Shown piece by piece: positions 25,653 through 33,650 of a stretch of DNA of 64,000 bases (its first letter is position 1; the number at the start of each line of letters is the position of its first letter). The DNA comes from Lachnospiraceae bacterium (GTDB taxonomy: Bacteria; Bacillota; Clostridia; Lachnospirales; Lachnospiraceae), in the NCBI GenBank assembly GCA_017449765.1, contig JAFTFE010000130.1:1-64000 (forward strand), given 5' to 3'. The notes under the pieces are model-generated. The model did no database searches. It had not been told where the DNA came from and saw only the letters and a program-made list of their open reading frames with translations. The translations under genes and the position numbers were made by a program.

Positions 25653-26717
25653 ATGACATTTGCTTTCTACATTACAAACCATGGCTTTGGACACGCATCA
25701 AGAAATGTTCCTATAATTGAGGAACTACTATCACGAAATATAGAGAACAAAGTTATAATCAAGTCTGATACTGCCAGAAATGAATTCTTACAAAGGAATC
25801 TCGCTAAGTACAGCGACAGAATAGCATACTATAACGATATGCTGGAAAATGGTTTGATATTGAAAGCCGGACATATGATTCCCGATATTCCCAAGATGAA
25901 GAGCATAATACAAAATGATTTTAAAAACTGGGATAAAATTACAAAACGAGAGACAGATTTTTTAATACAAAGTCACGTAGATACAGTGGTTGCTGATACT
26001 GTCGCTATTGGGATTAAGGCTGCAAGTATGGCAGGTATTTACAGTATCTTAATTGGAAATTTTGACTGGGCACAGATATATCACGAGTACTATGGTGAAG
26101 AAATATGGAAACCTTATGTGGATTGTTATAAACTTGCAGATTTAGCGATATGGTATGAGCTTCATTCGGAAGAACTTCATAATCATAATTCTAATTTTAT
26201 TGAGGTCTCTCTTGTATCAAGAAAGGTTGACTGGGATGAAGTTGAGAATATAAAAAGCAGACATTCTCAACCTATAATCTTCGTGAGTTTGGGTGGTTCC
26301 GCAGAACTATCCAAACCTATCGATGTATCCGGACTGCCTTATGATTTCATTATCACCAGAGGTATCAATCTGACAGGTGATAATGTATATCCACTCCCGC
26401 TTGATATGATAAATACCCCTGATTATATTGCAGCCAGTGAATATGTCATATCAAAAGGCGGCTGGTCAACCGTTGCAGAGATACTTTTGCTTCGTAAGAA
26501 ATGTGCATTGCTCATGCGTGGCAATAATGCAGAGGATAATCATAATAAAGAAATATTGGAGCAAAGACATCATTGCATTGCACTCAATGGCGATGAGCTG
26601 GATGATATCGGCGCTTTAATAGAGCGAATTTCGGCTTTGAATCCTGATTCATATGATATCTATGCAGATGATGCGGTTAAGATATGCGATTTGATTTGTG
26701 GCAGGATATCAGAATGA
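25653..26717 (+). CDS. GT-B fold glycosyltransferase, MurG/GT28-like
   Basis: This 354-residue protein has FYITNHGFGHASRNVPI at the N-terminus, a glycine/histidine loop typical of GT-B enzymes that act like MurG. Its C-terminal donor domain has IIFVSLGGSAELSK near residue 210 and KGGWSTVAEILLLRK near residue 275. The family includes predicted nucleotide-sugar transferases whose targets are mostly unknown. The start is moved to ATG 25653 because an AAGGGA site precedes it; the longer frame begins at TTG with no such site. It is the last gene of the right operon and could add a further sugar to the decoration. No left counterpart is seen. Confidence 0.75.
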   Translation: MTFAFYITNHGFGHASRNVPIIEELLSRNIENKVIIKSDTARNEFLQRNLAKYSDRIAYYNDMLENGLILKAGHMIPDIPKMKSIIQNDFKNWDKITKRETDFLIQSHVDTVVADTVAIGIKAASMAGIYSILIGNFDWAQIYHEYYGEEIWKPYVDCYKLADLAIWYELHSEELHNHNSNFIEVSLVSRKVDWDEVENIKSRHSQPIIFVSLGGSAELSKPIDVSGLPYDFIITRGINLTGDNVYPLPLDMINTPDYIAASEYVISKGGWSTVAEILLLRKKCALLMRGNNAEDNHNKEILEQRHHCIALNGDELDDIGALIERISALNPDSYDIYADDAVKICDLICGRISE

Positions 26718-26728
26718 AACTTGTTGTC

Positions 26729-26850
26729 TTATATATACCAATACGGAATCTCCAACACATCATCCCGAAGAATGCCCGGAGTGGAACACATACATAGTTT
26801 CGGATTAGCGGTATCATTGTCATAGACACGCGGTACCGCTCGTCCGGATA
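26729..26850 (-). pseudogene. 3'-end remnant of a DUF4143-type ATPase gene
   Basis: The minus strand reads a short open stretch ending DDVLEIPYWYI and a stop. This matches the C-terminus of the intact ATPase at 28526-29785 (DNVLQIPYWYI), and the CMC-PG residues before it also align. The DNA around the stop codons is nearly identical in the two places. Beyond about 26850 the similarity fades. It is a decayed copy of the neighbouring family, about 1.8 kb from the intact gene. Confidence 0.72.
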
Positions 26851-26885
26851 GGTGGTCTTAATTCTGTTTTTAAAGTGCATAAATT

Positions 26886-27064
26886 GAAGTAAGTTTTGCA
26901 AAAAACATTAAAACAGAAGTAAGTTTTTTGCAAAATGGAACTTGATATTGCAATTCAGCACAATATTGTCATAAATTGTCATAAATGCCGAAATTTTGTA
27001 AGCACAAAGGTTGGATTCCCTCATTTTTTTGTTCGTTTTACAGAATATTCCCTCATTTTTTTGT
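26886..27064. repeat. Short direct repeats upstream of the first DUF4143 ATPase
   Basis: This intergenic stretch (part of the 408-bp gap after the right operon) contains three kinds of pairwise direct repeat. GAAGTAAGTTTTGCAAAA-like units lie at 26886-26904 and 26916-26935. TTGTCATAAA occurs twice near 26967-26986. A perfect 18-bp unit beginning ATTCCCTCA lies at 27015-27032 and 27047-27064. No coding frame is convincing here. The repeats may be protein-binding sites or a scar of element insertion. Confidence 0.6.
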
Positions 27065-27073
27065 AAATAATAC

Positions 27074-27102
27074 TTGAAAAAGAATTATTTACGTGATTTA
27101 AT
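27074..27102 (+). promoter_or_regulatory. Possible promoter of the plus-strand DUF4143 ATPase
   Basis: TTGAAA at 27074-27079 and TTTAAT at 27097-27102 are separated by 17 bp, about 25 bp before the AAGAGGTG ribosome binding site of the gene at 27126. The -35 box falls within a small dyad (AAATAAT and ATTATTT), which could be an operator. Confidence 0.4.
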
Positions 27103-27125
27103 ACAAAGTAAGAGGTGATGTAGAT

Positions 27126-28457
27126 ATGTATATGAACAGAAAAATAGATGATTATTTAATTAATTGGCGAAACGATCCAGATAAAAAACCGCTTATTATA
27201 AAAGGAGCACGGCAGATTGGCAAGTCAGAATCTATACGTCATTTTGCAAAAGCAAATTATAATAACTATATAGAGATAAATTTTGTTGATGAACCCATAT
27301 ATAAGGAAATAGTCTCAAATGGATATAAATGTGATAATATAATAAAAGCAATCTCATTGATTGATCCATCCAAGTCTTTTATTCCCGGAAAAACTTTGAT
27401 TTTTTTTGACGAGCTGCAGGATTTCCCTGAAATAGCTACAAGCTTGAAATTTTTTAAGGACGATGGAAGATATGATGTTATATGTAGTGGTTCCTTACTT
27501 GGAATTCAATATAAGCGTATAGAAAGTGTAAGTGTGGGATACAAAACGGATTATGTGATGAGATCTATGGATTTTGAAGAATTTTTATGGGCAAAAGGTT
27601 ATAAAGCTCAAATTAACGATTTGTTAGATAGCATGATAAATCTTACGCCCCTTTCAAACGTTGAATTAAAGGTATACAGAGAATTATTTCTTGATTATTG
27701 TGTTTTAGGTGGTATGCCTGCGGTAGTCAAAGGTTATATCGAAAAAGGAACATTTGAAAAATCTTTGCAAACACAAGCGGATATTTTGAATGATTATAAA
27801 GAAGATATGAGGAAATACGCCGAAGGACTGGACCAAACCAGAATATTAAATGTATTTAATAGGATAGTGCCACAATTAGGAAATGATAATAAAAAATTTC
27901 AGATATCCAAGGTGGCAAAAGGTGCAAGATTTAAAGATTATTTTGGATGTGTAGATTGGCTTGTTGATGCTGGCATTGTAAATAGATGTTACTGCCTTGA
28001 TTTTCCTGAATTGCCGTTAAAGGGAAATTATGATGAAACTAAATATAAATTATACATGGCCGACACTGGTCTTCTTATCTCTATGCTTGATAAAGAGGAG
28101 CAGATTGACATTAGAGCAAATAAAAATTTGGGTACGTATAAAGGTGCGTTATATGAAAACTTTATTGCTGAATCCTTAGTAAAGCAAAATTATGATTTGT
28201 ACTATTATAAAAAGAATGATTCAACATTAGAAGAAGATTTTTTTGTAAGAACCGCCGATAGTCTTATTCCTGTTGAAGTCAAGGCAGGGTCAAGCAAATC
28301 AAAATCATTATCCACATTGATAAAAAGCAACAGCTATAAAGATATAAAATATGGTATAAAATTTATCACCGGAAATATTGGTTTTGAAAATAATATATAT
28401 ACTTTTCCTCATTTTTGTTCATTTTTGCTAAGAAGATATTTGAGCAATGTTAAATGA
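27126..28457 (+). CDS. AAA-type ATPase with DUF4143 C-terminal domain
   Basis: This 443-residue protein has a P-loop (KGARQIGKS, about residues 25-34), a Walker B motif (LIFFDELQD, about 91-99) and a sensor-like ICSGSLLG. Its C-terminal DUF4143 region has EEDFFVR and PVEVKAG near residues 375-390, resembling a PD-(D/E)XK nuclease fold. Members are common, often multicopy, in gut bacteria and archaea; their function is unknown, with suggestions of roles in defence or selfish-element upkeep. It faces the second family member at 28526-29785 across a 68-bp gap and shows no link to polysaccharide synthesis. Confidence 0.85.
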   Translation: MYMNRKIDDYLINWRNDPDKKPLIIKGARQIGKSESIRHFAKANYNNYIEINFVDEPIYKEIVSNGYKCDNIIKAISLIDPSKSFIPGKTLIFFDELQDFPEIATSLKFFKDDGRYDVICSGSLLGIQYKRIESVSVGYKTDYVMRSMDFEEFLWAKGYKAQINDLLDSMINLTPLSNVELKVYRELFLDYCVLGGMPAVVKGYIEKGTFEKSLQTQADILNDYKEDMRKYAEGLDQTRILNVFNRIVPQLGNDNKKFQISKVAKGARFKDYFGCVDWLVDAGIVNRCYCLDFPELPLKGNYDETKYKLYMADTGLLISMLDKEEQIDIRANKNLGTYKGALYENFIAESLVKQNYDLYYYKKNDSTLEEDFFVRTADSLIPVEVKAGSSKSKSLSTLIKSNSYKDIKYGIKFITGNIGFENNIYTFPHFCSFLLRRYLSNVK

Positions 28458-28525
28458 TTTTATGCCGCCTTAATATTCGCTCTTTCAGAAATCCATTATA
28501 TTATATATAAAATAGAATCGTAAGT

Positions 28526-29785
28526 TTATATATACCAATACGGAATCTGCAACACATTGTCATTCAGGCTTCCGGGAGCAGGGCACATACATATTACTGC
28601 TCCGGAACCTCTTTTTTTGTCTGAGACTTTATCCAATACTTTGAATGTATTTGCCATATCAGCAGACACCTTACTCTTTTGTTTTATTTCAATGGGATAT
28701 AATATTCCATTTTCTTCAATTATGAAATCTATCTCTGCTTCTTCATATGATTCCATACCATTGGCAGAAGTTCTCCTCTTATCTTTACCCCTATAATATG
28801 ATACAAAATACCTGTAATCTAATCCTCGATTTGAATAACTTTTTAATATTTCTGATATTATATATGTTTCAAAAAACGCACCGCTCATTGCGCCATTTGC
28901 AAGTGTTTCAGGGGTAAGCCAGCGTGTAAGATACGCAGCAAGTCCGGTATCACGAAAATACAGCTTAGGAGTTTTGATTGCTCTTTTTAGTGCAGATGAT
29001 ACATATGGTTCGAGTATATATATTATTCCTGAAGCTTCTAATATTGACATCCAATTCCTGATAGTTCCTGTATCTTTGCCTACCTCTTGAGCAATATTTG
29101 AATAATTGAGCATCTGCCCTGTCCTTGCTGCACAAGCGACCATAAATTTTCTGAATGCTTCAATATCTTGTACAGCCGCAAGCGTTCTGACATCTCTTTC
29201 AAGATAAGTTTTTATATAGCTTGAGTAAAACATAGTCCAATCAATGCTATTATCTTGTAATTCGGGGTAGCCGCCTCTGTGGATGATATTCCATATATTT
29301 GCAGGTTTTTTTGCCGTTTTCTTCCGGACCTTGATATATTCCATAGTTGGAATAAATGGCGTATTGAAATTATCCCTCATAATCTCCCTTAGAGATAATG
29401 GTGCCAATTCGATAACTGATACCCTGCCTGCCAGAGAATCTGAAGCTAAGTCCATAAGTTTAAATGGTTGTGAACCTGAAAGATAAAATAATCCCTTATC
29501 CTTGGTCTCATCACATGACATTTTTATATATCTAAACAAATTCGGAACATATTGAATTTCATCCAATATTATTGGCGGCTCATTTAATGACATAAACATC
29601 TCAGGATTTTCCTTTGCCTGCTCTTCTAAAAAAGGATCATCAAATGTAACCATATTCACATCATTGAACAATTCTTTGAGCAAAGTTGATTTACCTGTTT
29701 GTCTTGCTCCGGTAAGCAATATTGCTTTAAATGTTTTTGATGATTGCTGAATTGTATTCTCTATGCTTCGATTGATATATTGCAT
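28526..29785 (-). CDS. AAA-type ATPase with DUF4143 C-terminal domain
   Basis: This 419-residue relative of its convergent neighbour belongs to a different subgroup. It has a P-loop LTGARQTGKSTLL near residue 25, Walker B PPIILDEIQ near 70, the SGSQPF sensor region, LSLREIMRD, and a C-terminal DUF4143 with EIDFIIEENGILYPIEIKQ near residues 365-385 that looks like a nuclease-type core. Function is unknown. Remnants of this same gene type lie on both sides (26729-26850 matching its end, 30191-30258 matching its middle), so the family has been duplicated and lost here. A 9-bp dyad lies just upstream of its start, at 29824-29858. Confidence 0.85.
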   Translation of the reverse strand: MQYINRSIENTIQQSSKTFKAILLTGARQTGKSTLLKELFNDVNMVTFDDPFLEEQAKENPEMFMSLNEPPIILDEIQYVPNLFRYIKMSCDETKDKGLFYLSGSQPFKLMDLASDSLAGRVSVIELAPLSLREIMRDNFNTPFIPTMEYIKVRKKTAKKPANIWNIIHRGGYPELQDNSIDWTMFYSSYIKTYLERDVRTLAAVQDIEAFRKFMVACAARTGQMLNYSNIAQEVGKDTGTIRNWMSILEASGIIYILEPYVSSALKRAIKTPKLYFRDTGLAAYLTRWLTPETLANGAMSGAFFETYIISEILKSYSNRGLDYRYFVSYYRGKDKRRTSANGMESYEEAEIDFIIEENGILYPIEIKQKSKVSADMANTFKVLDKVSDKKRGSGAVICMCPAPGSLNDNVLQIPYWYI

Positions 29786-29823
29786 ACTTTTACTCCTGTT
29801 TGACTTGTATTACAGCTCAAAAA

Positions 29824-29858
29824 ACGACTAATCGTGATTTTGATTCCTAATTGGTCGT
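29824..29858. promoter_or_regulatory. Dyad upstream of the minus-strand DUF4143 ATPase
   Basis: ACGACTAAT (29824-29832) and ATTGGTCGT (29850-29858) form an inverted repeat with one mismatch and a 17-base centre, about 40-75 bp before the ATPase start. It could be an operator. The rest of the 574-bp gap (29786-30359) holds only an A+T-rich stretch and the small remnant listed next. Confidence 0.35.
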
Positions 29859-30190
29859 ATTATATCATGAATAACTAAATTATACAACCTCTTTAATTAA
29901 TCGTTGATTATATTAAATATTATTGCAGAAGCAAACCAAGATAACAAGCTCCTATTATATGATTAAAACAGATAATAAATTGTTGATATTACGATTTTCC
30001 TGCTGTTGTTTCCGTTGTGTGCTATTTATATTTATAGAGTTACTTGGCATATAAACAATAAGCTTAAAGAATAGATTTTTACTATTTTAGCGAATTATTC
30101 ATCCTAAATGTCTGTATTCTATACGCTGTTTGTTTTTTTATTGAATTATTGATTTTATCAGCCATTTTTACTCCACATACAGTTTAGAAT

Positions 30191-30258
30191 ACAACCATAA
30201 ATTTTCCGAACATTTCTATGTCTTGTACAGCTGCAAGCGCTCTGACATCTCTTTCAAT
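30191..30258 (-). pseudogene. Internal fragment of a DUF4143-type ATPase gene
   Basis: The minus strand reads LIERDVRALAAVQDIEMF and continues GKFMVV, matching YLERDVRTLAAVQDIEAF and RKFMVA in the intact ATPase at 28526-29785 (DNA near 29140-29210). No flanking coding sequence survives. It is a relic of a second or third copy of the family. Confidence 0.72.
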
Positions 30259-30359
30259 TAGCTTTATTTGATTATAATAATTATATATTGAAAAATAAAC
30301 ATTAATGGTTTTAATATAACACTTCTGTAATTTCTCACTCCATCCAACATCTTTTTACC

Positions 30360-33300
30360 TCAGCAAAATTCCGACAATGACTTCTTACCTCTGCATATAT
30401 CCTTCCAATTAAGGATTGCAGGGGAATGTTCAATATCGTTGTCTGTCTCATATACATATACCTGATATGCCAGGTTTGCGCACGCTTCCCTTATGGTAAT
30501 TATATTCTTTATCTCACTTTCATTCTTGTCCAAGTTTTCATTATAGTTCGTATAAATGTCAATAATATCAAGAACTTCACACAGTGATTGATATAATTTA
30601 TCATTAAGTCTGAATTTCTTCCTGTATAAGCAGTTATGAAGTGCGGTTAAAAACATCTTCAATCCCGGTTCCTTTCGATATCTGCATAACTTCATAAGCT
30701 CATAAAATAATTCAACAGATATTTCACTGTCATGAAGCTCGTTAATTAATACTTCAGAAGCACCGACTGCTGAGCAGACCAACTGCTCATCCGTAGAATT
30801 CAACAAATTAATAACGTCATTATGCAATATATCATTTTCAATATCAAAATCACATAATATCTCTAATTCAATTACTCCAAATCCATGTTCCCCGGCATCT
30901 TTAGTCATCTCAGAAAGTTCTGATAATAACTCCGGTTCAATCATCATGATTTGTCTTTTTCCAAATGATGCAATGGTAGTAATCACGGTTTTAATTCTTG
31001 CCTCATATTCATCATCGAAATAATGTTTTTCCTCTAACTTCTCATATTGTTCCGATAAATTCTTCCGATAATCAATTAAGCCTCTTATAAGATAATTAAC
31101 TTCATACTCATTCCAGAAATCATCAATATTATAATTAATATTTTTTAATTCCGATAAGAATCTATTATCTCCAAAGGTAAAAGCATTTAATGAAATACTC
31201 TTCAAGGATATAAAATTATCTTCACTGATAATTTTATTCTTTATGCATTCTTTAGGATTGATATTTTCAGGATGTGGCCAGTCCATATATGTAAATAAAT
31301 AATAATCCTCATAGCATGGCAGCCCGTCATCTGACAGATTCGACCATAGTAATTCACCAAATCTTCTTTCTTGTTCTGATGACAAGAGCTTCCATTCACT
31401 CAATTGACCTAATCTTGGAACATAATGTTTTTTCTCATCTTCATTATGCTCTGCCCTGCCTAATATAGTATCTATAACATCCGGATCTATAATGGTTTTT
31501 TCATAATAATGATTCGCAAGTTTCCTCCCATAAAATACATCAAATGGATCAATCACTTTATCAATTTTATCCGATTTTTCTCTTGCTGAGCATTTTAGTA
31601 ACTCATTAAGCATAGATGATTTTACCCTGTCATCCAGTGAACGCATTACCTGATTCATCCAGCCATTTATCACCCGATATTCACTTACTGCATCATAATC
31701 TATCATCTTACATAGTAATCCGATAATTTTCTTCTGATTAGATAAATTTGCAAGAGATACAAGTCTTTTTAATAATTCCAATCCATTTGAGAGTATATGA
31801 TTATACACATTGCCTGCCCGTGTATTCTTATTTTCAGATATGGTATGAAGATTTTCATCAACAGCCCTATATATATAATTAATAATATTATTAATTAATT
31901 CTGAGCCGGCTTTACTATTAATGAGTGATATACACGTCTTACGTGTAACTACTTTCTTTATAGTCATCTGACTTCCAAATCTAAGCAGCATAAACCAGCC
32001 TATATAATAAAAATTATTAACCAGACCTGATATATAGAATGATTCATCATCATCCAATAATCTTATATATCCTATATGTAAAGGATAGGACAATGCATCA
32101 ATTAATCTGTAATAATCATATTCTACAGAATAATTATCATCTGAGCTGATAATAACCTTTGTCTCTTTGTTTAAATCAAATGGAATCTCCTTATTTACTT
32201 TCTTACTATTTTCATATAAGGATAATTGAATTTTCTTTTTTTCATTGTCAAAGGAAAAATACTCAGAATACTCTTCTATGTTATCCAACATCTTTTCTAA
32301 TTCTTCATCTTTTTGAAATGGATTTAAAGCCTGATATACATATGACCTCAAAAAAAGACATCCTGACAAAACAGATTTTAATCTTACTGAATTAGATTCA
32401 TTGCCAACACTGCTTAATATGTTATCATTAATTCTCTTCTCAAGTATTATCAAATCATCATATGCCTCTTTAAGCATACCACACTCAGCTTTTATTCCTG
32501 CAATCTGCAAACCCACTTCATAATGAATCTCAGACATATTAAAATATTGTAAGTTGTTTTTAATACTCGATATATTCTGATGCATAAAAAGCATCTTAAT
32601 ATATTCAAGATTCAAATCCTCTCTCTCAAGCCGGTCAATATCGGTAAAATCATTTAGAATCTTGTATATATAATTCCACTGAGTATCCTCCATATCCTCT
32701 CTATACTCTCTAAGTAGAACCTGACCAATGTAGAACCACTTTGATTTTATCTCATCATTGCCGTCATTTTTTAAATTATCATTATGATATATATACTCCC
32801 AAAGTTCTCTGATTTTTTTAATAAGCCTGCTGCTATAACACTTGAAACTCGTCTCATATCTCCATACAATTTCATAAGCAAATAAAAATAATATACTTTC
32901 AGCTACTCCCCGGGTCATAAATAGCAATTCTTCGTTTTGTGTATACATCATGAGTATAATTCTTTTATTATATGGAGCTATGTACCAGCCGGGATAACCA
33001 TTGCGTTCATTTTTCCAATGTGATGTTAATTCAGAAATATCATTTTTTCTGCTGTCATTATCTCCCCACATACCTGATACATTATGCAATGAAAGATTCC
33101 ATTCAAGCTCATCATCAGGAATAATTCTTGATGTATTTAGAGGAGAAGAGTCTGATACACTCTCTATATTATCACCAAGTAAAAATCTGCTATCTATAAT
33201 AGCTGTATAAATTTTTGAAAGAGAATCTTGTATATCAGATATATTTTCTCCAAGAAAAATCTCATGATATAGATCTTTATCATTTTCATAAATACATTTT

Positions 33301-33629
33301 TTTAATACATCAATAAATGCCTCAATAAAATCACCTGCATCCACATCGTAATCAGAACATAATTCACTTAATTTCTTGCGCAGAAAAGCGGTATAATCAT
33401 ATCCTTTTACAGTTTTTAAGCCTTGAAACACAGATTTTAGATTATCTCTTGAGAAAACTGCTAATAAACGATTACCAAAAGTTTCATCTCCCGAATTCTC
33501 AAAGGTACTTATGAATTCCCCACATTCCATAAACCCTTTGCGAATGATTTCTTTATGTGCCTTGTCCAATGTTTTATTAAAGAATACACCTATTATATTA
33601 TCAAATACCGCTTCTAATTTTTCTATCAT
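30360..33629 (-). CDS. Large protein of unknown function (1089 aa)
   Basis: I do not recognise this protein. It is 1089 residues long, acidic, rich in Asn, Asp, Glu and Lys, and appears mostly alpha-helical. No signal peptide or strong membrane segments are visible, nor a P-loop, nuclease or protease motif. The first 130 residues (FNKTLDKAHKEIIRKGFMEC, FLRKKLSELCSDYDVDAGDF) look like a separate helical domain, and a repetitive helical body follows. It is 21 bp downstream of yfhO on the same strand and ends the long polysaccharide cluster, so it could be co-transcribed. Its size and soluble helical character are more like a regulatory or defence scaffold than a glycosyltransferase; that is only an impression. 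Confidence 0.75.
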   Translation of the reverse strand: MIEKLEAVFDNIIGVFFNKTLDKAHKEIIRKGFMECGEFISTFENSGDETFGNRLLAVFSRDNLKSVFQGLKTVKGYDYTAFLRKKLSELCSDYDVDAGDFIEAFIDVLKKCIYENDKDLYHEIFLGENISDIQDSLSKIYTAIIDSRFLLGDNIESVSDSSPLNTSRIIPDDELEWNLSLHNVSGMWGDNDSRKNDISELTSHWKNERNGYPGWYIAPYNKRIILMMYTQNEELLFMTRGVAESILFLFAYEIVWRYETSFKCYSSRLIKKIRELWEYIYHNDNLKNDGNDEIKSKWFYIGQVLLREYREDMEDTQWNYIYKILNDFTDIDRLEREDLNLEYIKMLFMHQNISSIKNNLQYFNMSEIHYEVGLQIAGIKAECGMLKEAYDDLIILEKRINDNILSSVGNESNSVRLKSVLSGCLFLRSYVYQALNPFQKDEELEKMLDNIEEYSEYFSFDNEKKKIQLSLYENSKKVNKEIPFDLNKETKVIISSDDNYSVEYDYYRLIDALSYPLHIGYIRLLDDDESFYISGLVNNFYYIGWFMLLRFGSQMTIKKVVTRKTCISLINSKAGSELINNIINYIYRAVDENLHTISENKNTRAGNVYNHILSNGLELLKRLVSLANLSNQKKIIGLLCKMIDYDAVSEYRVINGWMNQVMRSLDDRVKSSMLNELLKCSAREKSDKIDKVIDPFDVFYGRKLANHYYEKTIIDPDVIDTILGRAEHNEDEKKHYVPRLGQLSEWKLLSSEQERRFGELLWSNLSDDGLPCYEDYYLFTYMDWPHPENINPKECIKNKIISEDNFISLKSISLNAFTFGDNRFLSELKNINYNIDDFWNEYEVNYLIRGLIDYRKNLSEQYEKLEEKHYFDDEYEARIKTVITTIASFGKRQIMMIEPELLSELSEMTKDAGEHGFGVIELEILCDFDIENDILHNDVINLLNSTDEQLVCSAVGASEVLINELHDSEISVELFYELMKLCRYRKEPGLKMFLTALHNCLYRKKFRLNDKLYQSLCEVLDIIDIYTNYNENLDKNESEIKNIITIREACANLAYQVYVYETDNDIEHSPAILNWKDICRGKKSLSEFC

Positions 33630-33650
33630 ATATTTCTCCCGAATATACGA

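Noticed and set aside
26886..27064. A small CRISPR array
   Set aside because: The direct repeats are of three unrelated kinds, each present only twice, with no regular spacers and no cas genes.
30360..33629. The 1089-aa protein as a STAND/NACHT-type defence ATPase
   Set aside because: I find no P-loop or Walker B motif in the sequence, so the assignment cannot be supported.
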